Of a stretch of 64,000 nt of DNA, positions 53,895 through 64,000 are shown piece after piece; the first letter of the stretch is position 1; every line of letters begins with the position of its first letter. The notes below the pieces were generated by a model, which worked only from the letters and a program-made list of their open reading frames with translations, ran no database searches and had not been told where the DNA came from. Both the position numbers and the translations under genes were made by a program. Source of the stretch: Effrenium voratum (lineage: Eukaryota; Sar; Dinophyceae; Suessiales; Symbiodiniaceae); the NCBI GenBank assembly GCA_963377175.1, contig CAUJNA010002957.1, positions 286,001 to 350,000 on the forward strand. The letters run 5' to 3'.

Positions 53895-54425
53895 TTTGAT
53901 CATCGCTCGGGATTGCGACCCTCTGCGGAGATCCGTGTGGTCGAGGTTAAAAAACTGAGGGCTTTTTACGATTTCTGCGGCGCCCGCGCGATTCTCTGCG
54001 GAGATCCGCGTGGTCGAGGTTAAAAAAACAGAGGACTTCTTACGATTTCTGCGGTGCCCGCGCGATTCTCTGCAGAGATCCGCGTGGTCGAGGTTAAAAA
54101 ACAGGACTTTTACGATTTCTGCGGTGCCCGCGCGATTCTCTGCAGAAATCCGCGTGGTCGAGGTTGAACAACAGGGGACTTTCTACGATTCTGCGGTGCC
54201 CGCGCGACCCTTTGCGGAGTTCGCCAAGACGACGAATTCGCACGGCGCCGCAGCGAGCGCGTCGACACGCACGATCTCCGCAGACAGTCGCGCGCGCGCG
54301 CCGAAAGAGTCGAAAAAAGTTCACAGTTCTTTGACATCGACCGCGCGGATCTCCGCAGAAGGTCACGCGACGCAAGAATCGTAAAAAGTCCTCAGTTGTT
54401 TAACCTCGACCACGCGGACCCCTCT
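53895..54425. repeat. About 70-bp tandem repeat, GTCGAGGTTAAAAAAC type
   Basis: Units contain GCGATTCTCTGCGGAGATCC and GTGGTCGAGGTTAAAA. After about 54230 the orientation inverts: TCGAC, GATCTCCGCAGA and GTAAAAAGTCC words appear as complements. Confidence 0.85.
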
Positions 54426-54500
54426 GCGGGCGGAGATCGTGCGTGTCAAAGCGCTCTCGCTCTGGCGCCGTGCGATTTCCTTGCTTGCGAAATGGTCTTT

Positions 54501-54569
54501 GGATGTTGTCTCGTAGCTTGCGCGCCTGCTTTCGCAATTCCGCGGTCGCGGGTTCGATTCGCCCCTGGT
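54501..54569 (+). tRNA. tRNA-Ala-like relic (SINE-type head)
   Basis: GCGCGCCTGCTTTCGCAATT followed by GGTCGCGGGTTCGATTCGCC resembles the anticodon and T arms of tRNA-Ala. The B box is good. The acceptor and D arms do not fold well, so it is a relic or a Pol III promoter rather than a working tRNA. Confidence 0.4.
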
Positions 54570-54589
54570 CCAATCGCAACTTCTCAGTA

Positions 54590-55005
54590 TGAAGGTAGTA
54601 AGGCGAAGTACACTTTCGCGGCTCCGGCTGGAACAAGTACGAAAGTAGTACGGGAAGTAAACTTTCGCTGCTCCGGCGCAACTTTTGAGCACGAAGTACA
54701 CTTTCGCGGCTCCGGCTGGAAAATCGCAACTTTTACGTACGAAAGTAGCACGCAAAGTACACTTGCGCAGCTCCGGCTGGAAAATTGCAACTTTGAAGTT
54801 CGAAAGCATTTCGCGACGTAAACTGTTGCAGCTCCGGCCGGAAAATCGCAACTTCTAAGTACGACAGTAGTACGCGAAGTAAACTTTCGACGCTCCGGCT
54901 GGAATATCGCAACTTTTGAGTACCAAAGTAGCGTGCGAAGTAAACTTCCGCAGCTCCGGCTGGAAAATCGCAACTTTTAAGTACGAAAGTGTTTCGCGAA
55001 TAGAG
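54590..55005. repeat. 61-bp tandem repeat
   Basis: GCTCCGGCTGG begins at 54709, 54770, 54831, 54892 and 54953, mostly 61 bp apart. Units also carry AAATCGCAACTTTTAAGTAC and GAAGTAAACTTTCG. Confidence 0.95.
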
Positions 55006-55009
55006 GAAA

Positions 55010-55250
55010 CTTGTTCAGAGCAACTTGCTGAGAGAACTTGCTGAGAGAACTTGCTTGGAGGAAATCGCGACAACTTGCCCAGAGCAACTTGCACAGAGAA
55101 CTTGCTTGGAGAACTTGCTCAGAGCAACTCGCGCCAACAACTTGCTCAGAGCAACTTGCACAGAGAACTTGCTTGGAGAACTTGCTCAGAGGAACTCGCG
55201 CCAACAACTTTGCTCAGATGCGCAACTGCACGGAGAACTTGCTGGGATTG
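55010..55250. repeat. CAGAGAACTTGCT-type minisatellite
   Basis: Short units of AGAGCAACTTGC or AGAGAACTTGCTTGG. A longer word GGAGAACTTGCTCAGAG recurs. Confidence 0.9.
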
Positions 55251-55255
55251 CAAGG

Positions 55256-56580
55256 AGAACCTGCCGCCGCTGCCAATGCTTTCGGGCCACCCGCCTTGTA
55301 GATTTTCCTTTTTTCTGGACACCAACCGGAAACTAACCCTGGGAGTCCTCTTTTGCGGCAAGCCCGTGTATCGGATTCCAAACACGGCCCACTTTAGGAA
55401 AGGATCCCTGCCTATGAAGGTTAGTTGTTCGTGACAGCTGCCCGGGCAGACCATGGCTGAACGCTGAATTGACCCAGTTGGGCACCCCCCTCCCATTCTA
55501 GCCCTGCGACGGCACACAGGCGCACACTAGACAACCCAATGGTGATGGAGAAGGTAAACGCCAACTGGGATCAGACTTGCTGACACATTGCCCTTCACCC
55601 TTTCCAGTGACCGCATTGAAGAGTTTGTCCTGTGGCCAGTGGCATACATTCGAGACACGTGTTTTGTTGTTCTGGCACCGAACAACAGACAACCGCGAAA
55701 CCGACCTCGCATAAGCACCAAAGGTGCAAAGGTGCGGAACCTTTTCATGTGAAGCAACCGACTGAAGACGTTTCGTTTCCATGCTCTTATTGACATCTCT
55801 CGCTTGGACATCAGAGCAACTCTTGGGCCGCAAAGTACCCAAATCCCCCCTGTCCAGTCCTTCTCCAAGTTCTTCCAAGCCTCTTCCCTCTGAAGTGACT
55901 GCTCCCAAGTAGAAGCCTAGGCCATGGAGAAGTGTGTCAGCTGCTCTTGCAGCATAGCGTGGAGAAGGCGCCCAAGGGCGCTTTCCACGCGCTGGTCCAG
56001 CAGCTCGTCTAAGTTGTCAGGCTGTCTTTTTTGGTGAGGGATCAGCGAGACATTGAGTTGAGTGCGCTATAGTTCTAAGCCAAACACACAGGATCTCACC
56101 CACCAGTTTGAGCGGCGCCATGGGCAAAACGCTCTTTTATGTGGGGTTGGTAGGGATCGAACTAGTTTGTCAGACAACCTGAAGGAACCTTGAGAGCCAT
56201 CATTGACAAACTCTTCATTGCTTTGCATCTCCACATTGATAGCTGTGACCGCTCTCAGGCAGACAAACATCTGGGGGCAAACGCCCTTTGATGTCTCTAC
56301 GGGATCAGCTCGCTACGCTCTTCTGAGCAAAGGTCTCGGAAGAGGTCTGTTCGCAGCACAAAAGGTGGATGCGGGTTGCATGATTTGGCGGCCTTGATAG
56401 TTAACCAGCCATTCGTTTGCGCTTAGACAGGTTCACCAATCAGTACAGACTCAACCAATCAATACAACCCAACGGCGACCAGCCATTGTGGTTGCACTGT
56501 TGTCATGCCAGAGTTGGTGGGAAATGTGGGTGCTTGACAAACTGCATGTGGGAAGTTGTCTCCACACCGAATCTGGACCC
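55256..56580. other. Spacer without recognised gene
   Basis: A 136-residue minus-strand frame (55498-55908) and shorter frames show no known domain. Confidence 0.4.
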
Positions 56581-56672
56581 GGGTGTCTTCTTTTAGGGTA
56601 CCCCTTTTTTGTGGTGTTGCCCTTCACCAAGAGGAAAACCATCATTTTAGGGGCGCCCTGAAAAAGACACCC
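56581..56672. mobile_element. MITE-like inverted-repeat element, copy 4 (best preserved)
   Basis: The left arm GGGTGTCTTCTTTTAGGG (56581-56604 in full) is matched by the right arm 56650-56672, which reads GCCCTGAAAAAGACACCC. The centre contains GAGGAAAACC. Confidence 0.5.
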
Positions 56673-56951
56673 CCAAAGCAACGAGCAGGTTGTTTGGTTG
56701 TGACTTTGCGACCCAAATCGTGCACTTTTGCCGCGGCTCTGCGGCTCAAGTGAAAGCCTGTTAGGGGGGATCCGGGAGGCCGGGGGGGGGGGGGGTGACA
56801 TGTGCATAGTACATGTGAATAGAACAAATATGTCCGAGAACCCATCTACCTTTTTGTAGTGTTTTCAGCAGGAAAGATGCCAGCAGATGCGCTCAGCTAT
56901 ACGGCGCCTTATGCAGATGACATTCATTTGGTGCTTGGGCAGCGCCTTGTC

Positions 56952-58325
56952 TCAGCCATGGACAATCTTAGCCATGTGCCATGACGTGAGGGCTCCTGCG
57001 CATGCCCACATGTCTTGCCCCCTGTGCCAGTACTCATACTTGCCGGTCTTGGTGTGATGGTTGCAGCGGGCACGATCTTTGATGAAGCGCCGTGCTCTGT
57101 CGATCACCTGCGTGCCACTCTTGACAGTGGTCTTCTTCCCACCTGGCAAGGTATGCTTCTTGAGCTGCACGAAGACAGGGTTCTTCCACGTCCACCTGCC
57201 CTTGACCTTGACATGCTTCTTTTGGTGAATCACGGAGTCGTGAAGGAAATCAGGAACCTTTGCCTTGTAGGAACGGACTGTCAGTGTGGGGATGACGTTC
57301 TTCCATTCAACTCGGCCCAGGCCCAGGTGCACGGGCTGCTGGCTGGTGTCGGACCAGAACCAAGGACTTGGGCTTCCCGCGCTTCACGATCCCAGCCCAC
57401 TACTCCCACTCCATGAACTTGTTGTCATCTGCCCCTGATGGAGAGAAGCTCTTGTCAAACGTGGCTTCGTTGGCTTCAACATCTTGCCGCTTTGCACCTT
57501 GACCGAAGGATATGGTCTTCTCCTTGTCCTTGTCCTCCACGAAGCCCTTCCTGACGAAGAGGAGCGCCCGCCGCGAACGCTCGAGGGCGTTGTGAGGTGC
57601 GTGGAGCTTAGACTCGCGTGGGCTCTTGCCCGCGCCTGCTTCACCAAGCATCAGAAAGGCAGACTGGTCAAAGTTCCAGATCCAACAACCTCGAGGATCC
57701 ATGATGCGGAAGTCACAGGAAAAGGCGCGCAAGCGATCCATCAGAAGCAAGGTTCTTCAACACACGGTCCACCAACCCAGCGGGCCACAGACGGGTCCTG
57801 GATCGCGAAGCTGCTGGTTTCATGATGTAGTCAAACCCCGCATCGATCTCCTCAGCAGAGAGTGAACTGCCTACCTCTTATCTGGGAAGCAGTGTCGAAG
57901 AATTTTGCGGCCAACTCTTGCAAACCAAGCACCGCTCATCCACAGAGGGCGGAAGCATTTGCCATAGCCCGTCTTCTCAAACTCGGAGGGCTTGATCTTC
58001 CGCGTCTTGCCCTGCGTGATCACCATCTGCAGGAGGGCGTCGTCACCTACCTTCTCCTTCAAGCCAAAAGGGGGGGTCATCGGTCTTGTCCACGGCCGTC
58101 TTGTAGGCGTGGGACAACTCTGCAATGTTGATATCCTCTTTGCTCCACCAGATCGAAGAAGTGCGAGGCTGCATTGTCAGCGGGCTTCATCTCTGTCATG
58201 GGGAAAGTTGCAACACTGAAGTTGCCAGGCGGGAGGTTGGCAGAGACAAAGGGGTCGGTATTGCGACAGATGTAGCCCTTGCAGACTTCCTTGAGCCGAT
58301 CGAAGGTGAGATCTTCGCCAGCCAT
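56952..58325 (-). pseudogene. DDE-like (IS1595-type) and P-loop-like coding remnant
   Basis: Pieces of protein-like sequence run on the minus strand. 58325-58200 carries LTFDRLKEVCKGYICRNTDP and 58080-57880 carries KVGDDALLQMVITQGKTRK. 57750-57400 carries FLMLGEAGAGKSPRESKLHA, where GEAGAGKS fits Walker A. 57332-56952 carries LHDSVIHQKKHVKVKGRWTW, VKSGTQVIDRARRFIKDRAR and YEYWHRGQDMWA. The last part resembles the end of IS1595-like DDE transposase domains known from dinoflagellate genomes. Frames change several times. Whether the pieces form one gene is not certain. Confidence 0.4.
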
Positions 58326-58427
58326 TGGTGCGGGAGGAGATTTGCCACAGTAGCGCGCTAGAACACCTCATGCAGAGCAGGCTGTGTTGGGCCAGATGTA
58401 CAAAGGCCAAAAACCAGGTTCAACCTC

Positions 58428-58536
58428 GAGAAAACCAGAAAAAACAGGAAAACCAGACAAGGTCTGGAGACTATTGAGCTGGATATGTCCTATAGTCTGT
58501 GGGTCTTCTGGTTTTTCTGGTCTTTCTGGTTTTCTC
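58428..58536. repeat. 30-bp inverted repeat with 49-nt loop
   Basis: Arms 58428-58457 and 58507-58536 are near-perfect complements built from AACCAGAAAA words. Confidence 0.9.
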
Positions 58537-58689
58537 AAGGTTTTTTCTGGCTTTTGCTGAGTGAAGCAGGATATGCCCCATAGTCTCACTCTGGTTTTTC
58601 TCGTTCGTGCTTCGTGAAGCAGATGGGTTTGGTCATGTTATGGCACCCAAGGCCCAAAAACACCACAAAAAGGTCGATCTTTGGGGGAT

Positions 58690-58812
58690 TTATGTATATT
58701 ATGGTTATATGTATGCATATGTATGTAAAAGTATATGTACGTTGACATGCACATGTAGATGTGCAGGTGTGTATATATATATACATGTACATATGTATGT
58801 GTACATATGAAC
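58690..58812. repeat. TATGTA-type microsatellite
   Basis: Imperfect runs of TATGTATA and ACATGTAC. Confidence 0.85.
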
Positions 58813-59945
58813 ACACATGCTACTTGATGGCCCACGCAGATTTTGTCAGATTGGTCTACATTTTGAGGGGACCCCTTTGCATGCGCACAGCGTTTGTGAT
58901 ACGTGAGTGTTGCGCTGCCTTGACTGGTGCAAGTGCACTAGACCAAAGGAAGTCGATCGACTGTTTCAAAAGGACGCTGTAAAAACACAATGCAGCTGCC
59001 ATGCAGTTTGGAAGAGCTTCTTTCGTTTTGCACAGGCAAAGCGGGAATGGGCAAGGCCTCCACTTGCGTTTTTCTCTCCAGCCACCTTGCCCGCAGCATT
59101 CTGCTGAGGAAAACACGCACATTATTGGACGCTGACGCTGCCACTTGTTTGCCCAAGCCCGTCGTTGGAATTGCATTCCTTGTGCGTAAACGATCTGAAG
59201 GGGCAAAGTTCCGCGGAGCCGTTGGCCCTTTCATCCAAAACCACAAGGAAACCACCCACTTGCGAAGAAAAACAGGGATAGCTTTTGTGAGACTGCACTT
59301 TGAGGGGGCACGCTTATTTTCTTAAGGGGCTTGTCTTTTGAGATTCAGCCAATGGATTTTCCCGTTGGCTCGCCTCAGGCGACCCCGGGACCCTGGTGGC
59401 GCTTGAGCCATGTCGGCGTACGAGGAGCGCAAGGGAAAGCCTGCAGGTGCCAGTTTAGTGGGCAGGGTCCAAACGTCAAGCCAGGCTTCCGCATGTTTGT
59501 GCCCGGGCATGTCGGATGGAGCAAGCGTCATTCAGTAGATCTAGATGCCACTGCCAAATGGGTTCTTAGGACGAGTCTTACCGCGAAGTAGACGGCCTAC
59601 ATGTGAGTATTTTGCCTTTGCGCGTGCAGTATTTTCTTCCGGGTGCCTCCCCAGCGAACTCGCGCCCAGGTAACCCTGAACAACCTTCCAGCCTTGGTAA
59701 ACAAGGCATCACGGCACATAGTGGACGCCCCGCTAGGTGCAATGTTGGCTTTACATTGCTGTGCAATGGTACCCGTATGTATGAGCAAATTTGAGATCGA
59801 CAACTCGTGGCAGGGGAAGGCCTACGTGTAGTTACAGTTTCAATCGCTTTGCCCAAGAGGTGCGACATTTTTTGGGCAGCGATCCTGAGAGAGATACAGG
59901 GCATATCTGCTGCCAATAGAAGGATCCTCACAGCTGGTAGTTAGC
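58813..59945. other. Spacer without recognised gene
   Basis: No protein-like frame was identified on either strand. Confidence 0.4.
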
Positions 59946-60170
59946 GATGCCGATGACGACGACAATGATGATAACCTCCATGATGACTATGATGACGATG
60001 ATGATGATGATGATGATGATGATGCTGATGATGATGATGATGGGCATCATGATGATGATGACGATGGCGATGGCCATGGCGATGACGATGACAACAATGA
60101 TGATGACGATGACGGCGACCATGACCGTGGCGTTGGTGATGACAGCAGCGGCGATCGTGGTTGTGAGAAT
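59946..60170. repeat. GAT/GAC trinucleotide microsatellite
   Basis: Imperfect GATGATGAC runs. Met/Ile/His-rich frames here are artefacts. Confidence 0.95.
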
Positions 60171-61562
60171 AGGCAAGCTGTAAACTCAACGGCAGCTGGC
60201 CTTTAGGCGCCATCTCATGAACTCGATTCACATTGGGCCGTAGGTTCTGGATCTTTGGATCAGGGTGACTTCTTGATGAGTCCTGCCTTTGGGCCCTAAG
60301 TTGGGGCGCAGTATTTTTTGGTCCAAGTTTAAGAGGCGTTTCAGTCCTAGTTCTGTCGTTCCACGCCGGTCCTGGAAACAGACGCAGCCGCTGGCTCATG
60401 AGGTTGAGTTGAGTTGAGTCGAGACGAGTTGAGTTCATTTGAGTGGAAATTATTCGGACAGGTTTTGTAGCTCCGACCAAAATGGGCGAAATCTACGACC
60501 AACATGATGCAGCCACTACGACCAAAATGAGCGCGGGCGGGCTTAAAACGTCCAACATGGCCCCAAAACTGAAACAACTCAGAAACTACGACCAAAATGA
60601 GAGGGCTACCCCTAAATTGGGTTCGCTTTTTGGATGTGATGATCCGCGTACCTTTCTTACGATTTCTTGGCCTTGGTACCTGGATCCAAGATTGCTGCCC
60701 TCGGTCTTTATATGTTGTGCGCCTCCATAAAGAACACGCCAGGCTGCCTTTTGCCTTTTCGGACGTGCAAGCGCAAGGTACAATTGGCTTCTTGCCTTCA
60801 AGCATCAGGGGCGAGCATTGTCACTCCATTGCGCCCTGTTCCACTTCCGTCACCACTCATCAGTCTCGCCCACTTGTTTCACCATTCTGGATAAGTTTTT
60901 AGCCGTGCGCAAATGATCACCGCCTTTGCGGCTGCCCCACCATCATCGTCACCATCTTGCTTCTCGCGATCGCAGGACCTCCAGCCATGCCTGGAGTATG
61001 GCAAGAAAGCCTATGAGACCATCCTGCTGGGGTCCCAAGCAGCACAACCCCACGTGCGGAACCTTTAAGGAGGCTCATGGCTATGCCACTTTCAAGGGGC
61101 TTTCCTTGTATCACGGAAAGCGACCACAAGACGTCCCTGGTCAGCAAGCATGCTCTGACTTGAAAGGAGCGGCGATTTGTTGAACACAGTTGAGTGGTTG
61201 CGCAATTCGATAAGCTCAGCGCCACGCAGTTGTTAAGACTTGTGTGAATGCAAGTCACGCAGAAGCCAGGCCAGGCGCATGCATGTTTGTGCAGACAGCA
61301 CGCATCAAACGAACAACTCTACCTATTGTTCATGCACACTTGAGGTGGATGAGTTTCATCACAATCTTGCCGGCACCCTCTCAAAAGCTTATCGGAAGCA
61401 AGCAGTCTAGTCTATGGGCCAATCAGTGAATCAGGGCTCAACGCGGACTCCTCTTTTGGGAGACAAGGGGGAGGTCTTGCTGCTTATTGTATCTGCGTCA
61501 GGTCTTGGAAGGCTAGGGTTTGCAGGTTTCATTCTTCAAGGATTGAATTGGATCATTCGGGG
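60171..61562. other. Spacer; short GTTGA repeat and TACGACCAAAATGAG words
   Basis: GTTGA repeats lie at 60402-60441. TACGACCAAAATGA-type words recur three times between 60475 and 60602. No gene was recognised. Confidence 0.4.
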
Positions 61563-61577
61563 GCCTTTTGGCTCAAG
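61563..61577 (+). other. Spliced-leader-like relict before composite element
   Basis: GCCTTTTGGCTCAAG matches the spliced-leader tail with one A missing, 12 nt before the head of the second composite element. Confidence 0.45.
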
Positions 61578-61639
61578 GATGATCCCTTTTTCCCGAAAGC
61601 ATCGCGAAGGGTTCCTCCGCGCGGAGCTCTCGGACCAAC

Positions 61640-62030
61640 TTGCATAGAGTCACTTGCGCAGAGTCAAATACACAGAGCCAAGTGCATGGAGCCAAGTGCA
61701 TAGAGCCGTGCATAGAGCCAAGTGCATAGAGCCAAGTGCATAGAGCCAAGTGCAAACAGAGCCAAGTGCATAGAGCCGAGTGCACAGAGCCGAGTGCATA
61801 GAGCCGGAGTGCATAGAGCCAAGTCCACGTGCATAGAGCCGTGCGTAGAGCCAAGTGCATAGAGCCAAGTGCATAGAGCCAAGTGCATAGAGCCAAGTGC
61901 ATAGAGCCAAGTGCATAGAGCAGGTGCGCAGAGCCGAGTGCATATAGCCGACTGCATAGAGCCAAGTGCGTAGAGCCAAGTGCATAGAGCCAAGTGCATA
62001 GAGCCAAGTGCATAGAGCCAAGCGCCGCTT
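61640..62030. repeat. 14-bp minisatellite GCATAGAGCCAAGT
   Basis: About 26 copies, a variant of the 15-bp unit in copy 1. Confidence 0.95.
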
Positions 62031-62059
62031 CGGCGGTAGCAGCTATGTAAGTTGAGTTT

Positions 62060-63600
62060 AGCTTTCTAGGTCGAGGTTTTTGCGATTTCTGATCTGCCCG
62101 CACGACCCTCTGCGCGGTCTGCAAAAACTCGAGGTTTTTTGATCTGCCCGTGCGACCCTCCTTGCGGGGATCGGGTGAAGGTACAAGCTCGAGTTTTTTT
62201 GCGATTTCTGTCTGCCCGCGCAACCCTCTGCGGGGATCAGCGTGGTCGAGGTGCAAAAGCTCGAGCGAGGTACAAAAACTCGAGGTGTTTTGCGTTTTTG
62301 CGGCGCGCGGCGGATGAACAATCTGCGGGGATCGGCGTGGTCGAGGTGCAAAAACTCGAGTTTTTTTTGCGATTCTTGTGGTGCCCGCGCGACCCTCTGC
62401 GGGGATCGGCGTGGTCGAGGTACAAAAGCTCGAGCGAGGTTGCGGCGCGCGGATGAACCCTCTGCGGGGATCGGCGCGGTCGAGGTGCGAAAACTCGAGT
62501 TTTTTTGCGATTTCTGATCTGTCCACGCGACCCTCTGCGGGGATCGGCGTGGTGGAGGTGCAAAAACTCGAGGTGTTTTGCGTCGGCGTGGTCGAGGTGA
62601 AAAAACTCGAGGTTTTTGCGTTTTCTGATCTGTCCGCGACCCTCTGCGGGGATCGGCGTGGTGGAGGTGCTAAAACACGAGGTCTTTTTGCGTCAACTCG
62701 AGATTTTTTGCGATTTCTGATCTGCCCGCACGACCCTCTGCGCGGTCTGCAAAAACTCGAGGTTTTTTTATCTTCCCGCGCGACCCTCTGCGGGGATCGG
62801 GTGAAGGTACAAGCTCGAGTTTTTTTTGCGATTTCTGTCTGCCCGCGCAACCCTCTGCGGGGATCAGCGTGGTCGAGGTGCAACAGCTCGAGCGAGGTAC
62901 AAAAACTCGAGGTGTTTTGCGTTTTTGCGGCGTGCGGATGAACAATCTGCGGGGATCGGGGTCGAGGTGCGATAACTCGAGGTTTTTTTTGCGATTCTTG
63001 CGGTGCCCGCTCGGCCCTCTGCTGGGATCGGCGTGGTCGAGGTACAAAAGCTCGAGCGAGGTTGCGGCGCGCGGATGAACCCTCGCAGTCGAGGTGCGAA
63101 AACTCGAGTTTTTTTTGCGATTTCTGATCTGTCCGCGCGACCCTCTGCGGGGATCGGCGTGGTGGAGGTGCAAAAACTCGAGGTGTTTTGCGTCGGCGTG
63201 GTCGAGGTGAAAAACTCGAGGTTTTTTGCGTTTTCTGATCTGTCCGCGACCCTCTGCGGGGATCGGCGTGGTGGAGGTGCTAAAACACGAGGTCTTTTTG
63301 CGTCAACTCGAGATTTTTTGCGATTTCTGATCTGCCCGCGCGACCCTCTGCGTGGTCTGCACAAAACTCGAGGTTTTTTTAATCTGCCCGCGCGACCCTC
63401 TGCGGGGATCGGGTGAAGGTACAAGCTCGAGTTTTTTTTGCGATTTCTGTCTGCCCGCGCAACCCTGTGCGGGGATCGGCGTGGTCGAGGTGCAAAAACT
63501 CGAGGGTTTTTGCGATTCTTGCGGCGCCCGCGCGACCCTGTGCGGGGTTAGGTGGTGTCGAGGTGCAAAAAGTTGAGGTTTTTTTTGGCGTTTTTGCGGG
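62060..63600. repeat. CTCGAG-centred tandem repeat with about 620-bp higher order
   Basis: Basic units of 70-80 bp contain GGGGATCGGCGTGGTCGAGG and an AAAAACTCGAGTTTTT-type palindrome. A marker GGTCTGC occurs at 62114, 62742 and 63352, giving higher-order steps of 628 and 610 bp. Confidence 0.9.
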
Positions 63601-63726
63601 CGGGGATCGTGCGTGTCGATGCGCTCTCGCTGTGGCGCTGTGCGAATTCGGTTTGGTCTCGGCGAAGCCTCTGCGGAGATCTTGCGCGTTGAAGCGCTCT
63701 CGCTCTATTACTCGCAAAATGGTCTT

Positions 63727-63799
63727 TGGAAGTTGTCTCGTGGTTTGCGCGCCTGCTTTCGCAATTGCGCGGTCGCGGGTTCGATTCCCCGGCAGCTCC
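63727..63799 (+). tRNA. tRNA-Ala-like relic, second copy
   Basis: GCGCGCCTGCTTTCGCAATT then GGTCGCGGGTTCGATTCCCC. It is nearly identical to 54501-54569, with a slightly better T arm. Confidence 0.4.
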
Positions 63800-64000
63800 G
63801 GCTCAAGCCAAGAAGCCGTGTACTCTTGGCGGCTCCGACCGGAAAATCGCAACCCTGAAGCGCAGACGTATAGCGCGCGGAGCACCTCCACAGCTCAGCT
63901 CAGGCTGAGCATCTCGCGCACAGATACAAGCGCCAAGCGTCTCGCAGAGAGAAACTTGCACAATGTGCATAGAACAGCTTGAAGACAGATGTCGAGCCGC

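Larger units (their letters stand above)
52689..55255 (+). mobile_element. Composite minisatellite/tRNA-like element, copy 1
   Basis: From left to right: the head TTTCCCGAAAGCATCGCGAA, a GAGCCAAGT array (52738-53555), a linker with three diverged TTTCCAACTTAG...TTTGCGGCATTG units and the junction GCAGCTATGTAAGTT, a GTCGAGGTT array (53895-54425), a tRNA-like core (54501-54569), a 61-bp GCTCCGGCTGG array (54590-55005) and an AGAGAACTTGC array (55010-55250). The same modules occur in the same order at 61589-64000. Confidence 0.7.
61589..64000 (+). mobile_element. Composite minisatellite/tRNA-like element, copy 2 (runs off window)
   Basis: The same head (TTTCCCGAAAGCATCGCGAA), then a GAGCCAAGTGCATA array (61640-62030), the junction GCAGCTATGTAAGTTGAG, an expanded CTCGAG-centred array (62060-63600), a tRNA-like core (63727-63799), one or two GCTCCGACCGGAAAATCGCA units and the start of a GAGAAACTTGCA array at the window edge. 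Confidence 0.7.

Noticed and set aside
59946..60170. Met- and His-rich frames
   Set aside because: Trinucleotide microsatellite.

Overview
The window reads as nuclear DNA of a dinoflagellate, probably of the Symbiodiniaceae/Suessiales type. The grounds are: a decayed Ty1/copia pol of the dinoflagellate kind, Tpt1/KptA-like domains in element-like coding regions, an ankyrin gene whose reading frame is restored by a GC-AG intron, two relict-looking spliced-leader tails, CCCTAAA telomere-type repeats, EF-hand exons in a tandem array, and very abundant minisatellites. No bacterial operon signals, rRNA genes or CRISPR arrays were seen. Everything here is by eye; no search was run.

Layout. (1) 1-6440, plus strand: a frameshifted copia element (leader domain with PCGPW-like and ENP motifs, reverse transcriptase, RNase H), followed on the same strand by a Tpt1/KptA-like region and an endonuclease/exonuclease/phosphatase-like fragment. 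(2) 6.9-27.2 kb, minus strand: about 17 coding units, mostly unknown, including a complete C5 cytosine methyltransferase, a hAT-like transposase with a BED-type finger, an ADP-ribosyltransferase-like protein, a Nudix hydrolase, a zinc-ribbon protein and an Ala/Lys-rich basic protein. This block is peppered with about 29 short perfect or near-perfect hairpins, mostly with a CTGYG/CRCAG core and a 4-nt loop. About half have a GNRA tetraloop, usually on the coding strand, and many sit exactly at start or stop codons. One occupies the anticodon arm of a tRNA-like sequence. (3) 27.2-33.2 kb, plus strand: a second Tpt1-containing coding region whose helix-turn-helix and catalytic halves are separated by one in-frame TGA. 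(4) 34.3-38.3 kb: three tandem 914-bp units encoding EF-hands; the first carries a 1.37-kb insertion rich in telomere-like repeats. (5) 39.5-40.2 kb: an 11-bp minisatellite followed by its own reverse complement. (6) 44.2-46.2 kb: ankyrin exons. (7) 46-52 kb: mostly non-coding, with a small MITE-like family. (8) 52.7-55.3 and 61.6-64.0 kb: two copies of a composite element made of ordered minisatellites around a tRNA-like core. (9) 57.0-58.3 kb, minus: remnant of a DDE-like/P-loop gene.

How parts relate. Regions 1 and 3 are element-like coding regions sharing a Tpt1 domain. Region 2 looks like a unidirectional gene block carrying its own hairpin system. Its methyltransferase is notable because dinoflagellate retrotransposons are known to have captured such enzymes, but here it is on the opposite strand and 9 kb from the copia pol, so linkage to that element is not shown. 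Frame changes in region 2 may often be short introns, while those in region 1 look like decay.
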